64,000 bases of DNA from Novosphingobium terrae (GTDB lineage Bacteria; Pseudomonadota; Alphaproteobacteria; Sphingomonadales; Sphingomonadaceae): NCBI RefSeq assembly GCF_017163935.1, contig NZ_JABVZR010000001.1, forward strand, positions 1 to 64,000. Reading direction: 5' to 3'. The first letter of the stretch is position 1, and every line of letters begins with the position of its first letter. The notes beneath the pieces were generated by a model. It saw only the letters and a list, made by a program, of their open reading frames with translations. It made no database searches and was not told the origin of the DNA. Made by a program: the position numbers and the translations under genes. Positions 45,729-55,187 of the stretch are shown here, piece after piece.

Positions 45729-48068
45729 TTACTGCTTGGCTGTAGAACTCGAAAAAGGCCGAGCCGCCGCTGAAGCACCCCAAGCCTTGTTCGGCTCGGC
45801 CTGCATGGTGAAGCGCAGCTCTCCGCCGGAACGCACCTCCGCGTCCGTGATATAGCTGCGCGTCAGCGGCTGGCCGTTCAGCGTCACCTTGCCGACATAG
45901 GGATGCGCGTCGGACAGGCTATCGGTCACCACGGTGAACTGCTTGCCATCGGGCAGGGTGATCGCGGCGCGGCTCACGAAGGGCCGTCCGATCACATACT
46001 GGTTCGAGCCCGGCGCGACAGGGTAGAAGCCCAGCCCCGTGAACACCAGCCATGCCGACATCTGGCCCAGATCGTCATTGCCAGCGAGGCCCTCCGGCGT
46101 GGGCTTGTACTGGCTGTCGACGATCTGCTTGAGGCGGGCCTGCGTGCGCCACGGTGCCCCGGCATAGGTATAGAGATAGGCGACGTGGTGGCTGGGCTCG
46201 TTGCCGTGGATATACTGGCCGATCAGCCCGGCGATGTCCTCGGCGTGGCTGTAGTCCACCTTGGAGTTGTCGAAATCGAACATGGCGTCGAGTTTGGTGA
46301 TGGTTTTGGCGTCACCGCCAAGGATCTTGAACAGACCGGCCTGATCCTGCGGGGCGAACCAGCTGTATTGCCAGGCGTTGCCCTCGGTGTAGTCCGAGCC
46401 ATAGTTGATGGCGGTGGGGTCGAAAGGCGTGCGGAAAGAGCCATCGGCCTTGCGGGCGCGCAGCCAGCCGGTTTTCACATCGAAGCTGTTGCGCCAGTTG
46501 TTCGCGCGCTTTTCGAAGGTCGCGGCGATGTCGGCGCGGCCCATCTTGCGGGCCATCTGGGCGATGGTCCAGTCGTCGAAGGCGTATTCGGCGGTTTTCG
46601 AGGCGGCTTCGGGCTCGCGGTCGATGGGGACGTAGCCCAGCTTCATATAGTCGCCCAGACCGCCATATTGCGCATGGGTGGCGCTGGCGACCATGGCATC
46701 GAGCGCGGCATTGGCGTCAAAGCCCTTGAGGCCTTTGAGGTAAGCATCGGCGATCACGGGGACGGCGTGATAGCCGATCATGCACCATGTCTCGCGGCCC
46801 GCGAACTGCCAGACGGGCAGGATGCCATCAGGCGAGTACTTCTGGCTTTCCACCAGCGAGTTGACCACATCGGCACTGGTCTGCTCGGGCTGGATCAGGG
46901 TGAGCAGGGGGTGCTCGGCGCGGAAGGTGTCCCACAGCGAGAAGGTCGAGCGGAAGGTGAAGCCCTTGGCCTGATGCACCTGATCGTCCGGCCCGCGATA
47001 ACGACCATCCACATCGCTCCACACGCTGGGCGCCAGCAGGCTGTGATAGAGCGCGGTGTAGAGGTTGCGGCGCATGGTGTCCGGCGCCTCGATCTGCACG
47101 GCGCCCAGTGCCTTGGCCCAGGCCGTGTCGGTCCGGGCGCGAATGGCGTCGAAATTGCCCTGCTCGCTTTCGAGGTTGGCGATGGCGCCGGCTTCATCGA
47201 CGCCGGACAGCGCCACCTTCACCTCCAAAGGTCCGCTGATCGTGCCGAAATCGAGGCTGGCCTCCAGCGCCTTGCCCAGCTTTTCCGAGAGGTCGGCACT
47301 GGTGCGGCCCGGGCCCTTGAAGCCGCGATAGGGCACATTGGCGTCGCGGTCGATCAGCTCATGGGCGACCAAAGGCGCGGAAAAGCGCATGGCGAAGAAC
47401 AGCTTGCGGCCCGGGGCCCAGCCGCGCGTCTCGCGAAAGCCGGTCAGAGTGCCATCGGGGTGCAGATGCAGGCCGGACCACAGCACCTTGCCGGGGTAGT
47501 TGTAGAGCGAACTGCGCAGATCGATCACCAGCCGCGCATGGGCGCCGGGCTGGAAGGTGTAGCGATGCACGCCGACGCGGATGCCGGTGGTCATCTCGGC
47601 GCGGATGTTGCTGTCGGCCAGAGTCACGGCGTAATAGCCGGGGTGCGCCACCTCGGTGCTGTGCGAGAAGCGGCTGCGATAGCCCGAGCCCGGAACCTTG
47701 GGATCGCCCGGATCGAGTTTCGCCTCACCTGCTTGCGGCATCACCAGAATATCGCCCAGATCCGAATGGCCCGCGCCCGAGAAATGGGTGTGCGAGAAGC
47801 CCTGAATCGTCGGATCGTCGTAACGATAGCCCGCAGCATGGCCATAGCAGGCGCGGATTTCGCAGCTGGTGTCGGTGTCGGGCGAAAGCTGCACCATGCC
47901 GAAGGGGGCGCTGGCGCCGGGGAAGGTGTGGCCTTCGCCGCCGGTGCCGACCATCGGGTCAGCAGCCTCGCTGGGAGACATTGGCGGCGTGGGTTCCCCG
48001 GCGTGCAGCGCCAGAGGGGAACAGGACAGGGCGAGGGCCAGACCGGCGCGCAGGGGGAAGCGAAGCAT
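45729..48068 (-). CDS. GH92 family alpha-mannosidase
   Basis: 779 aa with a signal peptide (LRAGLALALSCSPLALHAG). The N-terminal domain opens with DPMVGTGGEGHTFPGASAPFGMVQLSPDT, the GH92 signature. The catalytic (alpha/alpha)6 domain ends in AGNDDLGQMSAWLVFTGLGFYPVAPG. The enzymes are Ca2+-dependent exo-mannosidases acting on alpha-linked mannose. In the family consensus GNDDxGQMSAW the variable position is usually Cys and here is Leu; its effect is unknown. An adjacent symporter may take up the products. Confidence 0.92.
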   Translation of the reverse strand: MLRFPLRAGLALALSCSPLALHAGEPTPPMSPSEAADPMVGTGGEGHTFPGASAPFGMVQLSPDTDTSCEIRACYGHAAGYRYDDPTIQGFSHTHFSGAGHSDLGDILVMPQAGEAKLDPGDPKVPGSGYRSRFSHSTEVAHPGYYAVTLADSNIRAEMTTGIRVGVHRYTFQPGAHARLVIDLRSSLYNYPGKVLWSGLHLHPDGTLTGFRETRGWAPGRKLFFAMRFSAPLVAHELIDRDANVPYRGFKGPGRTSADLSEKLGKALEASLDFGTISGPLEVKVALSGVDEAGAIANLESEQGNFDAIRARTDTAWAKALGAVQIEAPDTMRRNLYTALYHSLLAPSVWSDVDGRYRGPDDQVHQAKGFTFRSTFSLWDTFRAEHPLLTLIQPEQTSADVVNSLVESQKYSPDGILPVWQFAGRETWCMIGYHAVPVIADAYLKGLKGFDANAALDAMVASATHAQYGGLGDYMKLGYVPIDREPEAASKTAEYAFDDWTIAQMARKMGRADIAATFEKRANNWRNSFDVKTGWLRARKADGSFRTPFDPTAINYGSDYTEGNAWQYSWFAPQDQAGLFKILGGDAKTITKLDAMFDFDNSKVDYSHAEDIAGLIGQYIHGNEPSHHVAYLYTYAGAPWRTQARLKQIVDSQYKPTPEGLAGNDDLGQMSAWLVFTGLGFYPVAPGSNQYVIGRPFVSRAAITLPDGKQFTVVTDSLSDAHPYVGKVTLNGQPLTRSYITDAEVRSGGELRFTMQAEPNKAWGASAAARPFSSSTAKQ

Positions 48069-48118
48069 CAGCGCAGCCTAGGCCACCCTGACATCGGTGT
48101 CCAAGGGCGTTTTGCCGA

Positions 48119-49450
48119 TCAGGCGATCAGCGCATCTTCCACGTGATCGCCGTTGTAGCGGGCCTCATCCAGCAGGCCTTCGCGGCGGGCGACGATGGTG
48201 GGGATCAGGATCTGCCCCGTCACATTCACCGCCGTGCGACCCATATCGAGGATCGGGTCGATGGCGAGCAGCAGGCCCACGCCCTCCAGCGGCAGGCCCA
48301 GCGTGGAGAGGGTCAGCGTCAGCATCACCACCGCGCCGGTGACGCCGGCGGTGGCCGCCGAGCCCAGCACCGAAACGGCCACGATCAGGCCATACTGCAG
48401 GGGCGCCAGCGTGATGCCGTAGAACTGTGCGATAAAGATCGCGGCCACGGCAGGATAGACCGCCGCACAACCATCCATCTTGGTGGTCGAGGCAATCGGC
48501 ACGGCGAAGGAGGCATAGGCGCGCGGCACGCCCAGTTCCTCGGCGGCCACTTCAGCCAACGGCAGGGCGGCGGCGGAGGAGCGCGAGACGAAAGCCAGCT
48601 GCATGGCGGGCCATGCCTTGGCGTAGAAGCGGCGCGGCGACAGCCCGTGTAGCGCCAGCAGCCCCGGGTAAACCACACCCACCACCAGCGCGAGGCCCAG
48701 ATACAGCGCTCCGGCAAACAGGCCGAGGCGCGACAGCGTATCCCAGCCATATTGCACCACCGCATTGCCGATCAGCGCCGCCGTGCCGATGGGGGCGAGG
48801 CGGATCACCCAGCCCAGCAGCTTGCGCAGCACCACCAGCAGATCGCTGGTCCACCCCAGAAAGCGCTGCCCGGCTTCACCCGAATGCAGCGCCGCGCTGC
48901 CGACGGCGAGGGCAATCACCACCACCTGCAGAATGTTGAAATCGACAGTCGTGCTGGCGCTGGCGCCATCAACCTTGGTGCTGGCGGCCAGACCCAGCAT
49001 GTTGACCGGGATCAGTCCCTTGATGAAATCCAGCCAGCTGCCGACGGTGTGCGGCTGGGCGGCCTCACTGGCGACGGCGCCGCTGTGCAGGCCGGGTTGC
49101 AGGGTCAGGCCAAGGATAATGCCGATGCTGACGGCAATCAGCGCGGTGATGGCGAACCACAGGAAGGTCTGCGCCGCCAGACGCGCCGCATTGTTCAACT
49201 CGCCCAGACGCGCCACGCTGGCGACGATGGCGGCAAACACCAGAGGTGCCACCGTGGCGCGCAGCAAGGTGATAAAGCTGGAGCCGACCAGACCCAGCGC
49301 CATGGCCAGCGGATGGCTCTTGTCGCCCGGATGAGCGCCCGTCGCCCGCGCCAGCAGGCCCAATGCCAGACCCACGGCGATGGCCGCGACGATCTGAAAG
49401 GCAAAACCGCGCCTTTTGGGCGCGGGGCGGGGGGCGGTGGTCTGGTTCAC
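48119..49450 (-). CDS. Dicarboxylate/amino-acid:cation symporter (second copy)
   Basis: 443 aa, eight helices plus the two re-entrant hairpins. The Ser-rich loop is FVSRSSAAALPL; the cation/substrate helix is SFAVPIASTTKMDGCAA (NMDGT-like TKMDG), and LAIDPILDMGRTAVNVTG is the C-terminal signature. More canonical than the protein at 20657. Starts at GTG 49450. It is 50 bp upstream of the GH92 start on the same strand... in order symporter, then GH92. Confidence 0.88.
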   Translation of the reverse strand: MNQTTAPRPAPKRRGFAFQIVAAIAVGLALGLLARATGAHPGDKSHPLAMALGLVGSSFITLLRATVAPLVFAAIVASVARLGELNNAARLAAQTFLWFAITALIAVSIGIILGLTLQPGLHSGAVASEAAQPHTVGSWLDFIKGLIPVNMLGLAASTKVDGASASTTVDFNILQVVVIALAVGSAALHSGEAGQRFLGWTSDLLVVLRKLLGWVIRLAPIGTAALIGNAVVQYGWDTLSRLGLFAGALYLGLALVVGVVYPGLLALHGLSPRRFYAKAWPAMQLAFVSRSSAAALPLAEVAAEELGVPRAYASFAVPIASTTKMDGCAAVYPAVAAIFIAQFYGITLAPLQYGLIVAVSVLGSAATAGVTGAVVMLTLTLSTLGLPLEGVGLLLAIDPILDMGRTAVNVTGQILIPTIVARREGLLDEARYNGDHVEDALIA

Positions 49451-49493
49451 AGTGCGACTTTCAAGGTTCTTGCGACGTTTATAGCGTGTTGGT

Positions 49494-50519
49494 TCAGGCG
49501 AAGGGGTCGGTGGTTTCGATGTCCACGCTGGGCTTGACCTGCCGGACCTGACTGCCGGGGGGGATCGATTTCGTCAGCCAGACATTGCCGCCGATCACCG
49601 ATCGCGCGCCAATGGTGACCCGGCCCAGAATGGTGGCCCCGGCATAGATGGTGACGTCATCCTCGATGATGGGATGGCGGGCGATGTCCTTCACCAGATG
49701 GCCGTCGGCATCCTGAGCGAAGCTGCGCGCGCCCAGCGTGACCGCCTGATAGAGCCGCACCCGGCGCCCGATGATCGCCGTCTGGCCGATCACCACGCCG
49801 GTGCCATGGTCGATGAAGAAGCTTTCACCGATGGTGGCGCCGGGGTGGATATCGATGCCGGTGCGCGAATGGGCGATCTCGGCGATGATGCGCGCCACCA
49901 GCGTGGCGCCCGCCAGATAGAGTTCATGCGCCAGACGGTGATGGATCACGGCGGTGACGAAGGGGTAGCACAGCAGCACCTCATCCACGCTGCGCGCGGC
50001 GGGGTCTCCGGCGAAGGCGGCCTCCAGATCGCTGTCGAGCAGGCGGCGGATATCGGGCAGGCGCTCGGCGACCTGCGCGATGATGCGGCGCGCGCGGTCG
50101 TGATGATCGGTGGAAGGCTTGCAGCCCTCGCGCACGTAAGCCAGCTCCATCGCCACCTGACGCGCCAGCAGCGGCAGCGCCGTGCGCAGCGAGGCGGCGA
50201 CAAAGGCATCCTCATTGTCGACCGTCAGGTCGGAGGGGCCCAGCCGCATCGGGAAGAGCGCGGCGGAGAGCGTCTCGACCACATGGGCCAGCGCATGGCG
50301 CGAAGGGAAGCCATGTGCACCATAATCCAGACCGCCCGCGCGCCCCTCGCAGGGCAGGCGCCCGCGCCAGCCCTTGCGGGCATCGCGCAGGGCATGGGTG
50401 ATGGCGGTCAGGTCGAAGCCGTCCTCTTGCGCCAAGCCATCAAGGCCAGTTTCCAAGGCATTCACCACGGGGGAGTCTTCCGTCGCAAGGGCGAAGGGCG
50501 AGGCGGGGTGCGGAGTCAT
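49494..50519 (-). CDS. Serine O-acetyltransferase (EpsC/CysE-like)
   Basis: Makes O-acetylserine for cysteine synthesis from serine and acetyl-CoA. 341 aa: an alpha-helical N-terminal half and a left-handed beta-helix of hexapeptide repeats: GIDIHPGATIGESFFIDHGTGVVIGQTAIIGRRVRLYQAVTLG, IEDDVTIYAGATILGRVTIGARSVIGGNVWL. The His in FIDHGTG is the catalytic base. It is longer than enteric CysE and fits the EpsC-type group. cysK is not adjacent. Confidence 0.88.
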   Translation of the reverse strand: MTPHPASPFALATEDSPVVNALETGLDGLAQEDGFDLTAITHALRDARKGWRGRLPCEGRAGGLDYGAHGFPSRHALAHVVETLSAALFPMRLGPSDLTVDNEDAFVAASLRTALPLLARQVAMELAYVREGCKPSTDHHDRARRIIAQVAERLPDIRRLLDSDLEAAFAGDPAARSVDEVLLCYPFVTAVIHHRLAHELYLAGATLVARIIAEIAHSRTGIDIHPGATIGESFFIDHGTGVVIGQTAIIGRRVRLYQAVTLGARSFAQDADGHLVKDIARHPIIEDDVTIYAGATILGRVTIGARSVIGGNVWLTKSIPPGSQVRQVKPSVDIETTDPFA

Positions 50520-50544
50520 GGTAGCCTATATGGGGGAGGTGCGA

Positions 50545-50700
50545 TCACAATCCCAGCCTCTGCCAGAACTCCTCGGGCTCGATCTGGGTCCCGTGCCGCG
50601 CTGCGGCAGCGTGATCGCCGCGCCATGAGGGATGGGGCAGCGGCGGCACGGGAGCGGATCGACCCGCATGTCGGGCGAGAGCGAAGGGATGGTGAGCCAT
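50545..50700 (-). CDS. Possible small protein upstream of serine acetyltransferase
   Basis: 51 aa (MAHHPFALARHAGRSAPVPP and a C-terminal EPEEFWQRLGL). On the minus strand AAAGGAA lies 8 nt before ATG 50700, and the gene ends 26 bp before the next start, which supports expression. The composition (Pro/His/Ala) is atypical and no family is recognised, so it could be spurious. Confidence 0.35.
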   Translation of the reverse strand: MAHHPFALARHAGRSAPVPPLPHPSWRGDHAAAARHGTQIEPEEFWQRLGL

Positions 50701-51139
50701 GATTCCGGTTCCTTTCAAACGGCATAGACAGATCGAGCCAAGTCGTCGCATTGGGCCCAGATCTGGCCGAAAAGGCCGGAATTCCTTGGGTTCATGCGCT
50801 TTAGCGGTTGATGACGCGGAGCAAGCTGACACGAGGATCAAAAGCCGCGGCCCGATCCGCAGGCCTTCGGTGGAGGAGGAGACCTGTGGATCGGACAGGG
50901 TTTCTCTACTGAATAAGTTGAGTTAAATCACGCAAGCCTTGCTGCCCACCCCCCAAGAAAATCTATGTGCGCTATGGCACCGTTGGCCGCCGCCAAACCG
51001 GGGCTTTGCGCGGGCCAACAAAGTCTAGCCCCTCTGTTGAGCTTTCCTCATTGAGCCGCCGCGCCAAAGCTGGCTATGATTTGGCGATGGCCCGTTCCGT
51101 CCCGATTCCGCGATACCGCCCTGTTTCAGGTCTCTCCGC
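50701..51139. other. 439-bp region without a gene, containing a long hairpin
   Basis: CCGATCCGCAGG (50852-50863) is complementary to CCTGTGGATCGG (50883-50894) with one wobble; the loop carries GGAGGAGGAG. A smaller GGCC-GAAAA-GGCC stem lies near 50765. No convincing promoter, terminator or ORF was found; the region could hold a small RNA or long 5' UTRs of the flanking divergent genes. Confidence 0.4.
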
Positions 51140-51838
51140 ATGAGCGGCGATGCGTTGATCATCCGCCATGTGCCGCATGAAGGCGTGGCCGGTTACCGCG
51201 CGCCGATCGAGCAGGCGGGTTACAAGGTCGATCGCATCGATGTGACCGATCCGGCCTTTTCCACGCTCGATCTGTGCGGGCCCGATCTGCTGATCATGAT
51301 GGGCGGGCCGATGGGCGTCTATGAGCAGGCGCAATACCCGTGGATCACCTGCCAGTTGAAGCAATTGGCGCGGCGGCTGGCGGCGGATCGCCCCACGCTG
51401 GGCGTGTGCTTCGGGGCGCAGATGATCGCGGCGGCGCTGGGCGCCGATGTCTATGCCGGGCCGCGCAAGGAGGTAGGGTTCCATGCCGTGACGGTGCATG
51501 ATCCGGCCAGCCCGCTGCGTCATCTGGCCGAGGTGCCGGTGCTGCATTGGCACGGCGATACCTTCACGCTGCCCGAGGGGGTGGAGCTTCTGGCCTCCAG
51601 CCATGTCTACAAGCATCAGGCCTTTCGCCGGGGCCCCAATCTGCTGGCGTTGCAGTTCCATGCCGAGATGGGGCTCGACCCGCGTTTCGACGCATGGATC
51701 GCGCAATGGCCCGAAAGCGTGGTGGAGGCCGGTGGCACGGAGGCCGATTTGCGCGCCGCCCATGCCCTGCATGGCCCGAATGCGGTGGCGGCGGGTCAGG
51801 CGATGATCCGCGAATGGCTGACGGGGCTGAAAGTCTGA
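51140..51838 (+). CDS. Class I glutamine amidotransferase family protein
   Basis: 232 aa. The nucleophile is the Cys in LGVCFGAQ, the His is in LQFHAEMG, and the oxyanion strand is MMGGPMGVYEQAQYPW. It belongs with the stand-alone GATase1 proteins resembling GuaA's amidotransferase domain; such proteins often hydrolyse gamma-glutamyl compounds. Substrate unknown. Start ATG 51140. Confidence 0.88.
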   Translation: MSGDALIIRHVPHEGVAGYRAPIEQAGYKVDRIDVTDPAFSTLDLCGPDLLIMMGGPMGVYEQAQYPWITCQLKQLARRLAADRPTLGVCFGAQMIAAALGADVYAGPRKEVGFHAVTVHDPASPLRHLAEVPVLHWHGDTFTLPEGVELLASSHVYKHQAFRRGPNLLALQFHAEMGLDPRFDAWIAQWPESVVEAGGTEADLRAAHALHGPNAVAAGQAMIREWLTGLKV

Positions 51839-51860
51839 CTTCCAGCCCCGCCGTTTGTTT

Positions 51861-53882
51861 TTACCAGATCTTCGCGCGCTTCTCCGGCGCGATGTACATC
51901 TTGTCGCCCGGCTTCACGCCAAAGGCCTGATACCACGCTTCGACATTGGGCAGCGGACCCAGCACGCGGAAACGCGCCGGGCTGTGCGGATCGACCGCCA
52001 CCTGATTGCGCAGCGCATCCTCACGCTGCAGCGCGCGCCAGTTCTGGGCATAGGCCAGGAAGAAGCGCTGATCGCCCGTCAGCCCGTCCAGCACCGGAGC
52101 AGGCTTGCCGCCCAGCGCCGCGTGATAGGCATCGAGCGCCACCTGAATCCCCGCGAAATCGGCGATGTTCTCACCCATCGTCTGCTCGGGCTTGAGGAAG
52201 GCGCCGGGAGCGGCTTCGAAGCGGCCATATTCCTCGCCGAAGACCTTGGCCTCGGCCTCGAAGCGCTTGCCGTCCTCGGCGGTCCACCAGTCGCGCACGG
52301 CGCCGGTGTCGTCGATCCGGCGGCCCTGATCGTCAAAGCCATGGCTGATCTCATGGCCGATGATCGCGCCGATGCTGCCGTAATTGACCGCATCGTCCGC
52401 CTTGGGATCGAAGAAGGGCGGCTGCAGGATGCCCGCCGGGAAGACGATCTTGTTCTCGCCCCCGCCATTGTAGGCGTTCACCGTCTGAGGCGTCATGCCC
52501 CATTTCTTGCGGTTCACCTTCTTGCCGAGGTCTTCCAGATCATAGGCCTCGTTGAAGGCGGCGGCGCGCTCGACATTGCCGTAGAGATCGCCCGCTTCCA
52601 CCTTCAGGCCGCTGTAGTTGCGCCAGAAGTCCGGATAGCCGACCATCACGTCCATCTTGGACAGCTTGGTGATGGCCGCCTGTTTGGTGGGGGCGCTCAT
52701 CCAGCTGTTGGTCTCGATGCGATGGGCCATGGCGGTCTTCAGATTGGCGACCAGCACCTCCATCTTCGCCTTGGCATCGGGGGTGAAGTGGCGCGCCACA
52801 TAGACCTGCCCGACCAGCTCACCCAGCGAACCATTGACCAGATCGATGCCGCGCTTCCAGCGGGGGCGGTTCTCGCTCACCCCGGCCAGCGTCTTCACAT
52901 AGGCGAAGCGGCTGTCGACCATCGCCTTGTTGAGATAGGGCGCGGCCTGATCGGCGATATGGAACGCTTCCCACAGCTTCAGCGTGGCCAGTGGCGTATC
53001 GGCATAGAGTTTGGCCAGCCCCTTGATCGCGGTGTTGGGGCCAACGATCATGCGCTGCTGCGGGCCGACCTTCACGCCCTCGAACCAGGCCTTCCAGTCC
53101 AGCCCCGGCGCATAGCTGGCCAGCTGAGCGGTGGAATAGGGGTTGTTGGTGCGGGTGAGGTCACGCTGTGCGGCCTGCTCCCAATGGATTCTGGCGATCT
53201 GGGTTTCGAAGGCAAGAATCGCGTCGGCGCCCGCGGCCGGATTGCTCTGGCCGATGGCGGTCAGCATGCGCTGGACATAGGCGTGATAGGCCTCACGCTG
53301 AGGCTTGAACTGGTCGCTCAGATAATAGTCGCGGTCCGGCAGGCCGAGGCCCGACTGGTCGATGTAGAGCACGTTGAGATCGGCATTGGCCGTATCCGGC
53401 CCCACCGAGGCGCCGATCAGCGAGGCGCCGAAGCGGCTCTGCGTCTCGCCCATGAAGCGGGCGAAGGCCACCTTGTCCGACAGGGCACGAACCTGCGCCA
53501 GATCGGCCTGCAGGGGTTTCAGGCCCAGGGTTTCCAGCCGTGCCTCATCCATGAAGCTGCTGTAGAGCGCGCCGATCTGGCTGTCCTTGGGGGCGGCGGT
53601 GATGATGTCGCGCACCTGCGCCTGCACCGCCTCGCTCAGATCGTAGAAGGTGCCGGTCGAGGGACGGTCGGCGGGGATGGTGGTGCGCTTCTTCCAGCTG
53701 CCGCTGGCATAGGCATCGAAATCGTCGCCCGGCTTGACCGAAAGGTCGCGCGCCGAAAGATCGACACCCCAGCCCGATGTGCTGGAGGCCGGAGCGGGCG
53801 CGGGCGGCGCCGATTGCGCCATCAGCGGCGCGGAAAGCGTGAACAGGGCGACGGAGGCGAGAAGCCTGAAAGTATGGGGCAA
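51861..53882 (-). CDS. M13 family (neprilysin-like) zinc metallopeptidase
   Basis: 673 aa with a signal peptide (MPHTFRLLASVALFTLSAPLMAQ). The zinc site HEISH is near residue 508 in IIGHEISHGFDDQGRRID, with the third ligand Glu in GENIADFAG and the substrate-contacting NAYNGGGENKIVFPAGILQPPFF upstream. These cleave small peptides and in bacteria are periplasmic or surface-bound. TTG 53882 is chosen: it has GGAG about 9 nt upstream and starts the signal peptide. The frame continues to TTG 53957. Confidence 0.88.
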   Translation of the reverse strand: MPHTFRLLASVALFTLSAPLMAQSAPPAPAPASSTSGWGVDLSARDLSVKPGDDFDAYASGSWKKRTTIPADRPSTGTFYDLSEAVQAQVRDIITAAPKDSQIGALYSSFMDEARLETLGLKPLQADLAQVRALSDKVAFARFMGETQSRFGASLIGASVGPDTANADLNVLYIDQSGLGLPDRDYYLSDQFKPQREAYHAYVQRMLTAIGQSNPAAGADAILAFETQIARIHWEQAAQRDLTRTNNPYSTAQLASYAPGLDWKAWFEGVKVGPQQRMIVGPNTAIKGLAKLYADTPLATLKLWEAFHIADQAAPYLNKAMVDSRFAYVKTLAGVSENRPRWKRGIDLVNGSLGELVGQVYVARHFTPDAKAKMEVLVANLKTAMAHRIETNSWMSAPTKQAAITKLSKMDVMVGYPDFWRNYSGLKVEAGDLYGNVERAAAFNEAYDLEDLGKKVNRKKWGMTPQTVNAYNGGGENKIVFPAGILQPPFFDPKADDAVNYGSIGAIIGHEISHGFDDQGRRIDDTGAVRDWWTAEDGKRFEAEAKVFGEEYGRFEAAPGAFLKPEQTMGENIADFAGIQVALDAYHAALGGKPAPVLDGLTGDQRFFLAYAQNWRALQREDALRNQVAVDPHSPARFRVLGPLPNVEAWYQAFGVKPGDKMYIAPEKRAKIW

Positions 53883-54028
53883 ATCATGTCTCCAGCTGAA
53901 AGGGCGATGAGCGCCAGCGCTGCGATGCCGGAAGGAAATGTTCCGGCGATGAAACAAGATTGCGCAAGACAGAGCGGCCTGTCAATCGGACAGGCCGCGC
54001 AGATGTTCGGTCAGCACCTCGGCAATGA

Positions 54029-55051
54029 TCAATGCCGATCGTGTTCGGTCTTTTCGTATTCCTCTTCGATCTGCTTGGGCGGGTCCTGCCAGGTCGACCA
54101 TGGCATGGCCTTGTGCAGCTCGTAGGACCAGCGCTCCACCCAATCGATGCCGTCCTTGCCGGTGTAGGGATCGGGGGTGCGATAGGCCGGGTCCTTCAGC
54201 GCCTGAGTCAGGGTGACCGGCTTCAGGCGGCGGCGCTTGAGGATGTCGGCCAGTTCCTCGAAGCTGTCGGCGTTGAGGCGCGTGTCATGCATCAGCATCA
54301 CAAAGGCGATCGGGCGCCCGAACACCGCCTGACCCGCGCGCTGATACCAGGCGATGGTCCGCTCGGTATAGGCGAGATATTCGCGGCGGACGCGCAGGCG
54401 CCGCGCCTCGTCATGGCGATAGATGGCATCGTCATAGACCTGCGCGAATTCCCAATCGTCGGCATCGATGGTGACGGGGGCGATGATGTAGCCATGGGCT
54501 GCCAGCCAGCTGTCGATCGCCTGCTTCACCGGGCCGGGCGATCCGGTTTCCAGATAGGGATGGCGGAAATAGCGCATGGTCTTGCCATGCTGGGCCAGCA
54601 GGGCCTTCGTCACCGGCTCGCCCTTGGCGATGTCTGCGGTGTAGCGTTCGGCGCCCAGATCATTGGGCGATTCATGGCTGTAGGTGTGGTTGCCCAGATC
54701 CATGCCCGCATCCAGCCAGCGCTTCAGATTGGCGATCTGCTGGTCACGCGTCGGGCGATCGAGCTTGCTTTCATTGACGAAGCCGATGGCCGGGAAATGA
54801 TGCCGCTTCAGCCCGCGCAGCAGCATGGTGTTGATGTAGTCGAGATAGGGCTGATCGGCGGTGAGGCTGAGGCCCGGCAGATCGTCGAAGGTCAGCGCGA
54901 CCTCGCCCATGGCGGCGGGCGGCGGAGAGGGCTCTGACTCGCGCGGATGCTCCGGTTCGCGGACGGGCTGAGCGGCATGGGCGATGCAGGCCGAGGATGC
55001 GAGAACGGCGGCCAGAACCAGTCGGCTGATTTTCGGGAACGAAATCATCAT
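54029..55051 (-). CDS. Polysaccharide deacetylase (CE4-like) family protein
   Basis: 340 aa with a signal peptide (SRLVLAAVLASSACIAHA). The NodB-type core: ALTFDDLPG (catalytic Asp pair), HTYSHESPNDL (metal-binding HxxxH-type) and YFRHPYLETG. The C-terminal half has DDWEFAQVYDDAIYR and MLMHDT. The catalytic Asp-His-His layout is complete. Acts on N-acetyl groups of chitin, peptidoglycan or other glycans at the envelope; the substrate is not evident. Two tandem ATGs at 55051 and 55048. Confidence 0.88.
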   Translation of the reverse strand: MMISFPKISRLVLAAVLASSACIAHAAQPVREPEHPRESEPSPPPAAMGEVALTFDDLPGLSLTADQPYLDYINTMLLRGLKRHHFPAIGFVNESKLDRPTRDQQIANLKRWLDAGMDLGNHTYSHESPNDLGAERYTADIAKGEPVTKALLAQHGKTMRYFRHPYLETGSPGPVKQAIDSWLAAHGYIIAPVTIDADDWEFAQVYDDAIYRHDEARRLRVRREYLAYTERTIAWYQRAGQAVFGRPIAFVMLMHDTRLNADSFEELADILKRRRLKPVTLTQALKDPAYRTPDPYTGKDGIDWVERWSYELHKAMPWSTWQDPPKQIEEEYEKTEHDRH

Positions 55052-55187
55052 TGATCCGTAATTTGGGGAGAGCGACGACCATAGGCCGCCATCCGCCACC
55101 ATCAAGCCATGACGGTGTTAAATTATGGATGAATGGAAAGCAGTCGGGAAAAAGCTGTGGGCTGATCGCAGATCAGCTGCCCGCCGT

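Noticed and set aside
45903..48146. 747-aa plus-strand frame opposite the GH92 gene
   Set aside because: Antisense of a strongly conserved glycoside hydrolase; no family signature.
51855..54125. 756-aa plus-strand frame opposite the M13 peptidase gene
   Set aside because: Complement-strand shadow; the HEISH peptidase on the other strand is certain.
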